Source: Tepidisphaeraceae bacterium (GTDB lineage: Bacteria; Planctomycetota; Phycisphaerae; Tepidisphaerales; Tepidisphaeraceae). From it: DNA of 64,000 nt. A program made the translations under genes and the position numbers. Where the stretch lies: contig DASYHQ010000063.1 in NCBI GenBank assembly GCA_035998445.1, forward strand, positions 1-64,000. The letters run 5' to 3'. Shown here in pieces: positions 10,532 through 20,072 of the stretch; position 1 is the stretch's first letter; the number at the start of each line of letters is the position of its first letter. The notes under the pieces are model-generated. The model ran no database searches, was not told the DNA's origin, and worked only from the letters and a program-made list of their open reading frames with translations.

Positions 10532-10656
10532 CTGTCAGCGGTCCCCACTCGGGGGTGCTGGATAGAGCATACTGGACCGAACGCGGCTTGACACCGGACG
10601 CCGTAGTTCTGACTGCAGCTGAAGCTGCCGACGCGTTGACGTCCATCTGCCGATGA
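10520..10656 (+). pseudogene. Unassigned coding-like fragment
   Basis: After the phosphoribosyltransferase stop, a different plus frame reads AVSGPHSGVLDRAYWTERGL, then TPDAVVLTAAEAADALTS, and stops at 10654-10656. The composition is that of real protein, but there is no start codon and no recognised family. It may be the tail of a third gene of the DprA-phosphoribosyltransferase locus or an unrelated remnant. Confidence 0.35.
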
Positions 10657-10719
10657 TTACGCTCTTCTGGCGCCAGTAGCGACCTTCTTGCCATCGAAAC
10701 ACCTGTGGGAGGTATGACC

Positions 10720-12348
10720 ATGGATGCCAGCCAACAAGAGTTCAGCCGATTGCAGGCGGAGTTTGAACTCTTTCGGTTGATGATCGATGGAGTGAGAGAC
10801 TACGCAATTTTCATGTTGGACCCCCTCGGCCACATCACGACGTGGAACTCGGGGGCCGAGCGGATCAAGGGCTATAGGGCCGAGGAAATCATTGGCAAGC
10901 ACTTCTCGCAGTTCTACCCACAGGAAGACGTGGCCGCGGGCAAGCCCCAGCGAGAGCTACTGATCGCCCGTCAGCAGGGGAAGTACGAGGAGGAAGGATG
11001 GCGCCTTCGCAAGGACGGCGGGACCTTCTGGGCTAACGTGCTGATCACGGCGCTGTTCGATGCCGCGGGAGAACTTCGCGGCTTCTCGAAGGTGACGCGA
11101 GACGTGACGCAGCGGAAGGAGGCGGAGCGGATCCTGCTCGAGTCCAAGGAGCAGGCCGAGCGCTTAGCACGAGAGGCTGAACAGGCCCGGGACGCCGCCG
11201 AGCATGCCAACCGCGCGAAGGAGCAGTTCCTTGCCGTCCTCTCCCACGAACTGCGCACCCCGCTTACGCCGATTCTGGCAACGGTGAGCCTGGTGGAGAG
11301 GCGCCCGGACCTGCCGGAGGAACTCCGCGTCGAGATCGGCACACTGCGACGGAATGTCGAGCTTGAGGCGAAGCTGGTGGACGACCTTCTGGACATGACC
11401 CGCATCGCCCGCGGTAAGCTATCGCTCCACGCCGAGGTAGTGGACGGACACGACCTGGTTCGTCTATCTCTGCAACTCGTGCAGAAGGAGATCGAAGCGA
11501 AGGGGCTGGACCTGCTACTCAGCTTGCGGGCCAAGCACCATGAGCTGTGGGCCGACCCCACGCGGCTCCAGCAGGTGCTCGCAAACCTGTTGCAGAACGC
11601 CGTGAAGTTCACGCCAGAGGGTGGGAACATCACCGTGCGCACCTCTAACGATGGCGACAAGTTGAATCTCGTGGTCATGGACACCGGCATTGGAATCGAG
11701 CCGGACGTGCTGCCGAGGCTGTTCAACCCATTTGAACAAGGCGAGCGCACGGTGACGCGGAAGTACGGCGGGCTGGGGCTGGGGCTATCGATCTGTAAGT
11801 CAATCGTGGAAATGCACCACGGCACCCTCACGGCTGCGAGCGAGGGAACGGGCACGGGTGCAAAGTTCACCGTGACGCTTGAAGCTCTGCCCGTTCTTGC
11901 GGAGCGGGGAGCTTCAGTGATGTCGCCGGCTATCGACCAGCCAGATCGAATCCCATCGATCACTGCTGCCCAGCATGCAGATCGAACAGGAGGCCGAATC
12001 CTGTACGTCGAAGACCATGACGACACGCGCCGAGTGATGGGCACGCTGTTGAAAAGCTTGGGCTATACCGTCAAGACTGCCGCCACCGTGGCTGAGGCAA
12101 TGAAGATTGCGGAACGTGAGGAGATCGACCTGCTGGTCAGTGACATCGGGTTACCGGACGGAAGCGGGCACGACGTGATGCGGCACCTGAAGCCGCGCGG
12201 GATCAAGGGGATTGCCCTCAGCGGCTTTGGTCAGCAGGAAGACGTCGCCCGCAGCGCAGAGGCTGGCTTTGAAACGCACCTCATAAAGCCTGTGAACCTG
12301 CAGACGCTGGAGGGGGCCGTGCGGCGATGCACGGCTAGCGATTCCTGA
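10720..12348 (+). CDS. Hybrid sensor histidine kinase (PAS-HisKA-HATPase-REC)
   Basis: The 542-residue protein has an N-terminal PAS domain (about 15-135, DYAIFMLDPLGHITTWNSGA), a short coiled coil (about 140-170), a HisKA dimerisation domain with phospho-acceptor His176 in FLAVLSHELRTPL, and an HATPase domain. The ATP-lid motifs are LLQNAVKFTPEGG, DTGIGIE and KYGGLGLGLSI. The C-terminal receiver has Asp475 in LLVSDIGLPDGSG. It has no membrane segment, so it is a cytoplasmic sensor whose signal is unknown. ATG 10720 is chosen because GGAGG lies 7 nt before it. GTG 10705 and ATG 10714 are in frame but poorly placed. The attached receiver implies an internal phosphorelay. No output gene is adjacent. 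Confidence 0.9.
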   Translation: MDASQQEFSRLQAEFELFRLMIDGVRDYAIFMLDPLGHITTWNSGAERIKGYRAEEIIGKHFSQFYPQEDVAAGKPQRELLIARQQGKYEEEGWRLRKDGGTFWANVLITALFDAAGELRGFSKVTRDVTQRKEAERILLESKEQAERLAREAEQARDAAEHANRAKEQFLAVLSHELRTPLTPILATVSLVERRPDLPEELRVEIGTLRRNVELEAKLVDDLLDMTRIARGKLSLHAEVVDGHDLVRLSLQLVQKEIEAKGLDLLLSLRAKHHELWADPTRLQQVLANLLQNAVKFTPEGGNITVRTSNDGDKLNLVVMDTGIGIEPDVLPRLFNPFEQGERTVTRKYGGLGLGLSICKSIVEMHHGTLTAASEGTGTGAKFTVTLEALPVLAERGASVMSPAIDQPDRIPSITAAQHADRTGGRILYVEDHDDTRRVMGTLLKSLGYTVKTAATVAEAMKIAEREEIDLLVSDIGLPDGSGHDVMRHLKPRGIKGIALSGFGQQEDVARSAEAGFETHLIKPVNLQTLEGAVRRCTASDS

Positions 12349-12373
12349 AACCGGCTCTCGGGGGCGAAGCGCT

Positions 12374-12892
12374 TCAAATCGCAGGGCGGATGGTCGTCTT
12401 TGCGGAGGTATGGTGCTGATGTCGAAGCGAGTGATGTTTTTGGCCTCCTCTTGCCCGCAATCCGCTATACGCGCCTATTGCGACGCCAACATTTTCGCGG
12501 CGAAGGTACGCGGGCGGTGTTGACGGCACTCGGTGATACGGCGGGCCGAGCGCTGCAAAAGGAGTGAAGCCCTCCCGAACGGGCGAGGGCTTCACGCGAG
12601 GCGGTGTCGACCTGCTGGAACATCTAGCAGGTCGACCCTCTACTGGTATATCGGTCGGTGCCGGAGGCGACTTAACCTTCCGACGCATTGGGGAGAGGAG
12701 CGCCGCGAACACCGAGTCGGGCTTGGCGTCGATCGGGCCGCTAATAATGCCGTTGAACGCGGCCCCGACCTTGAACGCGTGTTCCCCAAGCGGCCTACAG
12801 TGCCGGACCGTGTACACCACTTGGCAGGCGTGCTGCGCCAGTCGCAACTCGACGAGGAACTGATCTTCGGCCCGCATCGGTTGCTCGGCCAT
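12374..12892 (-). CDS. Hypothetical protein
   Basis: The first about 80 residues read like real protein (AEDQFLVELRLAQHACQVVY, then AFKVGAAFNGIISGPIDAKP). The rest of the 172-residue frame runs through two strong hairpins at 12564-12636 and is low-complexity. The true C-terminus is probably near 12640 and has been lost, or the frame is broken. No family is recognised. Confidence 0.35.
   Translation of the reverse strand: MAEQPMRAEDQFLVELRLAQHACQVVYTVRHCRPLGEHAFKVGAAFNGIISGPIDAKPDSVFAALLSPMRRKVKSPPAPTDIPVEGRPARCSSRSTPPRVKPSPVREGFTPFAALGPPYHRVPSTPPAYLRRENVGVAIGAYSGLRARGGQKHHSLRHQHHTSAKTTIRPAI
12564..12595. terminator. Hairpin 1: 11-bp perfect inverted repeat
   Basis: GTGAAGCCCTC (12564-12574) pairs exactly with GAGGGCTTCAC (12585-12595) around a 10-nt loop. 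It is the first of two adjacent stems downstream of the histidine kinase. There is no long U tract, so it may be a bidirectional terminator or a structural element. Confidence 0.55.
12606..12636. terminator. Hairpin 2: 11-bp perfect inverted repeat
   Basis: GTCGACCTGCT (12606-12616) pairs exactly with AGCAGGTCGAC (12626-12636) around the 9-nt loop GGAACATCT. It lies 10 nt after hairpin 1. Without a U run, its role as terminator is inferred from position only. Confidence 0.5.
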
Positions 12893-13158
12893 CAGTCCGA
12901 GCCCGTGTGGCGAACAGTCGAAAGGAGTGACCGATAGGCACGTCTGGTCCGGCGTCGCGGTGAACGGCAGGATATCAACAGGCGATCGCGCGCGGCTCGC
13001 GCCGCCTCTTGTCGGGCATCCGCGATCCGTGAAAGTCGCCCAAGGCTAATGCTCCGCCCGCTCGACCGCTGTTGTGAGACATACTGGCACCGTCGGTTTC
13101 CGGGGTGCGCTGGTTTAGCCGGCGAACCCCGCGAGGATGGCAAGCCTTTTTCTTGACT

Positions 13159-13190
13159 GGGCCGCAGGGGCAACCCTGCGGCCCTTTCTT
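13159..13190 (+). terminator. Rho-independent terminator
   Basis: GGGCCGCAGGG (13159-13169), loop GCAA, then CCCTGCGGCCC (13174-13184) followed by TTTCTT. This is a textbook 11-bp GC-rich stem with a tetraloop and U-rich tail. No gene I can support ends just upstream, so the terminated transcript is unknown. The surrounding stretch 12893-13491 otherwise holds no gene that I can defend. Confidence 0.75.
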
Positions 13191-13491
13191 CATGCGAGCG
13201 TCATGGCGGCTCCGGCAGCAGGCCGATCGGTGCGTAACCTACTTCACATCTCGGTGTAGATTGGTCAAAAGCATAGTTCCTTTAAGCCAGTTGGCTGGTT
13301 GCTTGATCCGAAGCCCCGCGCGTAATAATGCCGACGGGCGCAGAAGGAGGGCGGGGAATCCTTGGGGATCGAATTCTTGTAGACCGTCGTGGCCCCGTAC
13401 GCGCTTTTCCACGGATTTTGAACTTCGGGGGTGGGGCTCGGTGAGGGCGGCGACGTGCCCGTCTCGCAGATTATCTGGTACCGTATTCCCC

Positions 13492-14139
13492 ATGAAGATC
13501 CGCGTGTTGCTCGTCGACGGTCACCGGCTCGTCCGCCAGGGACTGAGGTCGCTGCTGGACCAATGCAGTGACATAAAGATTGTGGGCGAGGCCGATGATG
13601 GGCCCGAGGCGGTCGAGCTGGCGCGACGGCTACGCCTTGACGTGGTCGTGTTGGACCTGCAGAAGTCCAAGTTGAGCCGTGCCGGGGCTGCGCGCCAACT
13701 CTTGGCGGCGGATCCGCGCCCGAAGGTCATCTGCTTGTCAGCGGAGAAGGACCTGCGCGCCGCGACCGAGGAACTGCGCGCAGGCGCCCTCGGCTACGTC
13801 CTCCATGAAGCTGACTTCAGAGACCTGGCAGACGCGATCCGTGCCGGGATGAGAGGCGAGGTTTACCTCAGCCTCGCGGTTGTTCAAATGCTGACGAAAG
13901 ACTTCGCCCGCAGTGCCGGCGCCGAGCCTGACTCACCGTACGGTGGTCTGTCGGACCGTGAACTGACGGTGTTGCAAGTGATTGCCGATGGCAACACGAC
14001 CAAGGAGATCGCGCGGCACCTGCTTGTCAGCGCCAAAGCCGTGGAGTCGCATCGTTGCAACACGATGCGCAAGTTACAGGTCGACAGCATCGCGGGCCTC
14101 ACCCTGTTCGCCCTGCGGCACGGCCTCACATCCCGCTGA
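13492..14139 (+). CDS. LuxR/NarL-type response regulator, atypical receiver
   Basis: The 215-residue protein has a receiver domain (1-120) and a LuxR-type helix-turn-helix (about 150-210; LSDRELTVLQVIADGNTTKE, then IARHLLVSAKAVESH). The acidic pocket (VDGHR) and probable phospho-acceptor Asp55 (VVVLDLQKSKL) are present. The usual MPxMDG after the Asp is replaced by QKSKLSRAG, and the conserved Lys position reads LHEA instead of LK-D/E. This suggests phosphorylation-independent or altered activation. ATG 13492 aligns with the family start. The upstream in-frame extension to 13105 is low-complexity. No kinase is adjacent in the same operon; the hybrid kinase at 10720-12348 is the nearest candidate partner. 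Confidence 0.85.
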   Translation: MKIRVLLVDGHRLVRQGLRSLLDQCSDIKIVGEADDGPEAVELARRLRLDVVVLDLQKSKLSRAGAARQLLAADPRPKVICLSAEKDLRAATEELRAGALGYVLHEADFRDLADAIRAGMRGEVYLSLAVVQMLTKDFARSAGAEPDSPYGGLSDRELTVLQVIADGNTTKEIARHLLVSAKAVESHRCNTMRKLQVDSIAGLTLFALRHGLTSR

Positions 14140-14261
14140 CCGGCTGTGTTGTACGGTAGGCGGTCAACCAGCTTCGCCAGGCGGTTCAGCCGACGCTGTG
14201 GCGAGCCGAGGTAGACGTCCAGATGGCGGAACTGCTCGTGCGTGAGGGGCGGGCGAGGCAT
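14120..14261 (-). pseudogene. N-terminal fragment of a hypothetical protein
   Basis: ATG 14261 opens MPRPPLTHEQFRHLDVYLGS, then RLNRLAKLVDRLPYN, natural in composition. The frame then runs antisense to the end of the response regulator and loses protein character. It follows the small membrane protein at 14318-14560 on the same strand. It may be truncated; no family is recognised. Confidence 0.3.
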
Positions 14262-14317
14262 GACCGCCGCGTATCCGTCGGCGGAACGGGCGCGAACGAC
14301 GTCTGGGCGCGGTTGGT

Positions 14318-14560
14318 TCAGAACTGGACGGGCGGGCGGGTCTGGCGTTCGATGAACACGAGATCGATCGAGTATGGCTGTTCAGATCGCTCGCGTTCGT
14401 CGGCGACGACGGGAAACGCAGGCGCGTTCCGCTCCTGCCGGAGTCGGGCCTTCCGCTGCTCGCGGATCTCCGTGACGAGCCAGTGGACGAGGAGAGTGCT
14501 GCCGATCACGAGGATCGGCAGCGCCTCATCGATCCAGATGCTGATGATCTGCTGAAGCAT
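14318..14560 (-). CDS. Small single-pass membrane protein
   Basis: The 80-residue frame starts MLQQIISIWIDEALPILVIG and continues STLLVHWLVTEIREQRKARL, a membrane helix followed by a basic, helical cytoplasmic stretch and a polar tail (DERERSEQPYSIDLVFIE). The membrane-plus-basic arrangement is typical of small inner-membrane proteins of unknown role. There is no strong ribosome site. The likely orientation is C-terminus inside. Confidence 0.55.
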   Translation of the reverse strand: MLQQIISIWIDEALPILVIGSTLLVHWLVTEIREQRKARLRQERNAPAFPVVADERERSEQPYSIDLVFIERQTRPPVQF

Positions 14561-14689
14561 CGCTGTTTCGCCGGGGACTGAACGAGTCGAACGCTTCCCG
14601 CTTGCTCGGACAGTCCGGGTCGCCCGTCAGTACGGTTCTGGTGCACTAAGGTATGGTCGCGCTTCGACGAGTGAAGCGTGGCGTCAGGC

Positions 14690-14962
14690 TCAGTCGGTCG
14701 CCCCCGCGTCTCCGTAATACACCAGCGGATTTGGAGACACGATATCCTCGTCCACGTCGTCGCGCTGCTGGATGGGGAACACCGGTTCGCGTCCAGGAAA
14801 AGCGAAGGGATTCGCCAACGCCCGCGACTGCTGTTGCATAATGGTCTTGCTCCGCTCCATCACCCCAGCCGACCGCTCGCGTAGCTCCGCCGCGCCCGCG
14901 AGGATGCGTTCTACATTCAAGCAATCGGCCGCGACCTTAGGCGTGTGACTGGAGTCCATCAT
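14690..14962 (-). CDS. Small hypothetical protein
   Basis: The 90-residue frame has a helical central part (AADCLNVERILAGAAELRER, then SAGVMERSKTIMQQQSRALA) and an acidic, proline-containing tail. It lacks membrane segments. It is divergent from the plus-strand gene at 14991, with only 28 bp between the starts, so the two probably share a regulatory region. No family is recognised. Confidence 0.55.
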   Translation of the reverse strand: MMDSSHTPKVAADCLNVERILAGAAELRERSAGVMERSKTIMQQQSRALANPFAFPGREPVFPIQQRDDVDEDIVSPNPLVYYGDAGATD

Positions 14963-14990
14963 GGAGCGAATTATACCCCTCGCGTGAACG

Positions 14991-15272
14991 ATGGTGACGG
15001 AAAATCAGGAATTTGCACCACACTTTCCCGATGCACCCGATCGGCCTTCAACTCGCATAGGGGGCTCGACCAGCGCTATGGAGACATCGATCGACCAGCA
15101 ACTGGAAGAGGTCACCGACGAGATGGACGCGCTGCACCAGTCGCTGTCGACCGCACACCCCGACGAAGCGGCGAGGCTAATCGTGCGTGCGAGATCATTG
15201 GTTCAGCGTGGCCACGCGTTGCTCTCAACGAACCGAGAGGGCGAGGCGAACGTTAGCCATGCGACCCGTTGA
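14991..15272 (+). CDS. Small helical hypothetical protein
   Basis: The 93-residue frame contains a heptad-like helix (IDQQLEEVTDEMDALHQSLS) and a second helix (DEAARLIVRARSLVQRGHAL). The ATG at 15078 is an alternative start that would keep only this helical core. It is divergent from 14690-14962. The function is unknown. Confidence 0.55.
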   Translation: MVTENQEFAPHFPDAPDRPSTRIGGSTSAMETSIDQQLEEVTDEMDALHQSLSTAHPDEAARLIVRARSLVQRGHALLSTNREGEANVSHATR

Positions 15273-15387
15273 ACGGGAGGACGCGAATACAATTGACACG
15301 GTCAACCGGTCGCCGTCTCGGCGGGGGAGAAGCCACGGAACTGTTCAGGGCCCGCGGCAGCTGACCGCGTCAGTCGTGTTCATCGAT

Positions 15388-15569
15388 CTACCGCCGCAGC
15401 AACTCGCTGGCGGTGATGCCCAGCGTGGCGGCCTGCGCCTCGAACTTCAAGCGGTGCGTGAGGTCGGACAGGTTCATCGGCTCGCAGCGGCGGCCCTTGG
15501 GCAGGGCGCGTTTGCCTTTGGGGGAGCGGGCGGGGCGGCGGGGGCTTGTACGTCGTCAATGTTGCGCAC
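15388..15569 (-). pseudogene. Frameshifted small conserved-looking gene
   Basis: GTG at 15569 opens RNIDDVQAPAAPPAP. After a five-base G/C run (15520-15524) the neighbouring frame continues PKGKRALPKGRRCEPMNLSD, then LTHRLKFEAQAATLGITASE, and stops TAG at 15388-15390. Adding one base in the run restores about 60 residues. The C-terminal half looks like a short helical, possibly ribbon-helix-helix-like protein; this is a guess from pattern only. Confidence 0.5.
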
Positions 15570-15716
15570 GGTATGCGCGCGCTGTGCGCATCGACATTGT
15601 GCCACCACGATTTACGAGCGGAAATCACCTTTTTCGCGTGCCATGTTGTCGGTCCGCAATACTTCCTAGGGCCGGTCGTGACGCCGGCCCCTGTTGTAAG
15701 AGTGAAGGGAGTCAGC

Positions 15717-15960
15717 GTGAGTACCGCCACCAGCGCGATCGCCGCGCGCGCCGTCACATCACCGTACCTGCGCGCGGCAAACCCGCGCGGCCGCCGCGTC
15801 CCCGGCACGTGCTGGGCTGCGACTGCTGGGAGTGCCCGGCCGAGTCCGAAGCGGGTCGCCAGCGCCGGTGGGCCAGCTACGGAAACGGCGTGCCTGGCGC
15901 CCGGGCCACCGCCGCCCCGTACGAGCGGCGCCGGACCCGGTATCTGGGCCGCAAGGCGCG
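15717..15960 (+). pseudogene. Possible small Cys-rich gene, frameshifted
   Basis: A good ribosome site (GAAGGGAG) precedes GTG 15717, which opens STATSAIAARAVTSPYLRAA. After one apparent base loss near 15800 another frame reads RHVLGCDCWECPAESEAGRQ, then RRWASYGNGVPGARATAAPY, with a CxCxxC cluster that could bind zinc. There is no stop near its end, because the frame runs antisense to the NPCBM gene. Support is weak. Confidence 0.3.
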
Positions 15961-18045
15961 GGACGTTCAGCGCGCTGCCCGAACTGAGGAACCCGTCCGC
16001 GTCGCGCGTCAACTGGTCGGTCAACTCGATGTACGGCGAGCCGTCGGCGAGCACGCCGGATTGGCCAACTACCGAGACGTTATCGACATCGATGTCCGAC
16101 ACGACGAGCAGCACGCGACCGCGCAGCTTGCCAATCGCATCAGTGTTTCGGACACGGCTGAGGCCGGCGTAAAACCGCGCCGCGATGGCGTCAAGGCTCG
16201 TACGCCCGTACTACCTCGTATAGTCGCCGGTGACGTCGTAGAGGTCCTCGCCCGACGGCAGTTTCAGCTCACCGGTACTCGTTGCCGGACCTGGGATCGG
16301 TTCCGCACTGGCCATCGTCGTCGTCCACATCGACATCAGGCTACCGCCGCCCGTCAGTGGCACTTCCGCCGGGTCGAACAACATCGCGTCGAACAGCAGG
16401 TCCGGGCTGCTGGCGCTGAACTGGTGGACCTCGACCGCCAGCACGTTCGTCCCCGTCGTCAGCAGCGACGGGCTGACCGACTGCTCGAACCACTTGTACA
16501 GGTGCCCCTCCGAGCCGATCACGTTGCTCGAGGCCAGCGTCGTGTAGCTGATCGTCCCCGACGGCATGTTCGTGCGGAACACCTCGGTGCCGTTCAGGTA
16601 GACGACCGCCCCGTCGTCCCGCTGGATCCGCAGGATCAGCTCGTCGATCGCGCTGGGGTCCGCGACCTCGAACGCCTTGCGGAAGTACGTCGTGCGGTAC
16701 TTGTTGTTACTGTTCGACCCGTAGCCCACCGTCGTCTGCTCTTCCCCCGTGTTGTACCCGAGCGGCACCGCGCCGCTCGACCAGCTGCCGTCGCTGAACG
16801 AGGTCGCCCGCCAGGCGGTACCTTGGTTGGACCCATTGTCCCGGTACTTCCAGGTCGACTGCGCCTGCACGAGCGAGTTGTAGGTGCGCAACGCCACCCT
16901 GTCGAAGGGCGACGTGTTCACCGTGGCCGCGTCACCTGCGGTGACGGCGAGGCCCCCGTACGCGGTGGTCCCCATGTCGACCACGCCGGACGACACCGCC
17001 ACCCAGGTGGTGCCGTCGGTCGAGTAGTAGCCGGTGAACGTGTCGCCGCTGCGGCCGACCTTTACCCAGCCGGGCGTCGTCAGGTCCGTGCGCGACAGCG
17101 TCTGCCCGCCGGCGGTCGGGCGGAACAGGAACATGATGGTCCCGTCGGGCCGGACGACCATCGCCGCGTGCGGCGCGTCGTCGGTCAGGCCAGCGCGGAT
17201 CATCACCCCCGCCTTCGCCGCATCGTCCGTATTGCCGACCGACGTCACCTCCGCGACGAGCTCGCCATCCCCGGCGAGTACGTCGTACGCAAATTGGAAC
17301 TGGTCCTCGTCGTTGTAGATGTTCGTGCCCGACGCGGTGAGCGTGAAGGTGCCCGTCGCGTCGTCGTAGTTCGACGTCCCGGCGGTCAGGACGCCGCCGA
17401 CGTCTTGGGCCGCCCAGCCCGCCGGCAGCGACAATGGCACCTCGACCTCGACGGCAGTCGCGAACGCGGACTCGCCGCCGCCGGCGAACGCGAGGACCCG
17501 GTAGTGATAGGTCTCGCCGGGCTGCAGCGCCGCGTCGCTCCCACGTGTCATGCCGGTCGGCAGGATCGCCACCGCGGTGTAGTTCGCGCCGTCCGTGGAG
17601 CGTTGGAACTCAAACCCCCACTCGTTTGCCGAAGCGTCGGTCCACGTCAGCGCGGCGGTCGTCGGCGACGCGGCCACGCCGGCGAGCCCGGTCGGTGCGG
17701 TCGGCGTCGCGGGCGTGCCGCCGACGAGCCGCGCGCCGGCCCACACGGACAGCCCGGGGTCAATGTCGCCCCAGTCGTCGAGCGCGACCAACTTCAGCTC
17801 CTCCACGCCCGTTACGTCCACGCTGACGTTCGGCGTCGCCGAGGCGCTCGTCAGCACGCCGCTGTCGTACAGCTTCACGCCGTCGCCCCAGACCTGGAAC
17901 GCGACGCGACCGGGCCCCAGCCGCGTGTCGGTCGTCGCGAAGTCCGCGAGGAACCGGTGGTAGCCGCCGCCGCCGATCGAGTAGACGACCTCCGAGCTGG
18001 CGCGCACGCCCAAGCCCTTGGGGTGCGCCACCCCGTCAACGACGA
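15930..18045 (-). pseudogene. Secreted NPCBM-FN3 multidomain protein, truncated and interrupted
   Basis: The main frame (GTG 18031 to TAG 16211-16213, 606 residues) contains an NPCBM domain (AHPKGLGVRASSEVVYSIGG, then RVAFQVWGDGVKLYDSGV). An FN3 domain follows (PTGLAGVAASPTTAALTWTD), then a concanavalin-like module (MIRAGLTDDAPHAAMVVRPD). A C-terminal beta-sandwich (TYFRKAFEVADPSAIDELIL, then IQRDDGAVVYLNGTEVFRTN) ends it. After the TAG the same frame continues for about 90 residues (SLDAIAARFYAGLSRVRNTD, then VLLVVSDIDVDNVSVVGQSG). Upstream of 18031 only IVVDG remains before a TGA, so the signal peptide and any N-terminal catalytic domain are gone. NPCBM domains usually accompany glycosidases, so a polysaccharide-binding role is likely. 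Confidence 0.72.
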
Positions 18046-18065
18046 TGGGGCCCCATCACCGGTCG

Positions 18066-20072
18066 GGTAACGACGCACTGGACTACCGCCTGCTGAGTGG
18101 CACGACCGGCGAGTCGGCGGCACAAGAGCTCGTGGAGCTGTTCGAGTACCAAGCCGACGGCTCGCTGCAGCCCGTCACTTTTGGGCAGCGGGAAGCGCAT
18201 GCAGATCACGACCGAGGGCAGGATCACGTGGACGCTGTCGGCCGTCCGCGTCGGGCATCAGTACCGCGTCCGCCTGCACGTCCGGGAGTCGACCACGGTC
18301 GATCAGTACTCGGCCGTCCAGGAGTTCGACTTGATGGTTTTGGTCGACCCGGCCAACCGCCCGCCGGTGATCGTCAGCGAACCGACGTACGTGCACCGGC
18401 TGCCAGCCGACCCACTTCCGTCGGACGGCGACGTGACCCCGGTCGACGGACTACATTTCGCGGTCGCTCCGAACCAAACTATTACGCGTCAGGTCTCCGT
18501 CACCTTGCCGCCGGGGTCCCCTGAGATCGACGTCGACGTGTTTTTCCTCGTTGACACCACCGGTTCGATGGGAAGCCTGATCGACTCGGTGAAGACCGGA
18601 TTTGCAAACATCGCGAACGAGTTGATCTCTGATCTTCCCAACGCGGACCTGCATTTCGCCGCAGCTGAGTTCAAGGATTTCGAGGACGGCGGGTCCTTCT
18701 CGAACGGTCTCGAGATAGATCAGTCCCTCACGTCCAACCTTTCCGCCGTCCAGGGGGCGATCAACGGGTGGTCCGCCAGCGGAGGCGGCGATACGCCGGA
18801 ACAGAACTTGGCGGCCATGGAGAAGCTAGCAAACAACTGGTCGCTTTACGGTGGTCGCCAAGGCGCGCAGCAGATCGTCATCTACGCGGCCGACATCCTC
18901 GGTTGGGAAGATGGCGCCAAGGGTTATCCGTACCCGTCCCTCGATGTTGTGATCGGCTCGCTGGTGGCAGCAGACGTGGCAGTTTACGCCCTGAGCAATT
19001 ACGGTGTGGGCGAGAGGCTGGACGCGGATGGCTACCTAGACTGGTACCTGCAAATTCCCGAAGATGGTCGGAAGCAAGGCTCGGCAATCGCCGCAGGCAC
19101 GGGCGGAGAAATCTTCTACAACGTCAACTTTGGCGACGTGGCAAGCGTCAGCGACACCATCACGGGCAGCATTACGAGCGCCGTCAACGATATTACCGTT
19201 GACGTTATTGCGTCCGACCTGTCCGTTCAGTTCACCAACACGACCGGCGTCGTCGGCGTCATCCATCCCGGCGACACGGCGACGTTCGACGTCACGTTCA
19301 CAGGTGACGGCCAAGCCCACTCCTTTGACCTGCAGTTCGTCCGAGCAGGAACGGGCGTCCAACTCGGGAAGCTGCCGGTCACGGTCAACGCCGACTGGAG
19401 CTACGATGTTGACGCGATAGACCCCGGCGAGGACGACGTAACTTACCAGCCGATAGGCGACTCCCACGGCGCATCCATCGCACCCGGGTCCGGCGTGATT
19501 GCGTGGCAGCCTATCGAGTCCAACCGGAGCTACGCGTTCACGGTCCAGGCACGTAATAGCCGCGGCGGCACGCCACTCAGACGTGGACGGTCCTCGTCGA
19601 CGACTCGAGCGATGGGAATGCGAGCCCCATAATCGATGAAAGAACCGGGCCCGTGCCGTCAGTCGGCCGGGAGTGGTCGTTTGACATCGATGCGTCCGAT
19701 CCCGACGGAGACCGACTGCGCTACTTCCTGAAGAGCGGCACGGGTGATGAAGCCGAGATCGATCTCAACAGCGGCGTCCTCAGGTGGACGCCGACCAGCA
19801 GTAATGCGGTGACGTTTACCGTCCGCGTCACGGACGGGAACATGGGAGCAGACGAGTGGACGTTCACGCTCACGCCCCAAAGCCTCAATCTGATCGCCAA
19901 CCGCCCGCCGAGCTTCGTCTCGCCCCCTCTCCGCGCGGCCGTCGTCGGCGAGTCGTACTTTTACGATGCCGATGCCGTCGATCCCTATGCCGACTCGTTG
20001 ACCTTCACGCTGGCAGAAGGACCGGAGGGCATCGTCGGCGGCACTGTAGGCTTTGCGAGTCCTTCCAGGTAG
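18066..20072 (+). pseudogene. Secreted von Willebrand factor A protein, truncated and frameshifted
   Basis: The first fragment (NDALDYRLLSGTTGESAAQE) moves frame near 18180 to SGKRMQITTEGRITWTLSAV. A vWA domain follows (about 18530-19190) with a MIDAS-like VDTTGSMGSLIDSVKTGF, then SASGGGDTPEQNLAAME and YAADILGWEDGAKGYPYP. Another break near 19570-19585 leads to cadherin-like/putative-Ig repeats (TWTVLVDDSSDGNASPIIDE, then DPDGDRLRYFLKSGTGDEAE, ANRPPSFVSPPLRAAVVGES). The frame ends abruptly at 20072. Both ends are missing: no signal peptide at the 5' side and no natural C-terminus. vWA/cadherin proteins of this kind are surface-exposed and bind metal-dependent ligands. Confidence 0.7.

Noticed and set aside
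10971-12044. Minus-strand frame of 357 codons
   Set aside because: Serine/arginine-rich antisense of the histidine kinase.
15413-18070. Very long plus-strand open frame (885 codons)
   Set aside because: It is antisense to the NPCBM-FN3 gene, rich in Arg, Gly and Val, and has no domain. The minus-strand frame shows clear NPCBM and FN3 motifs.
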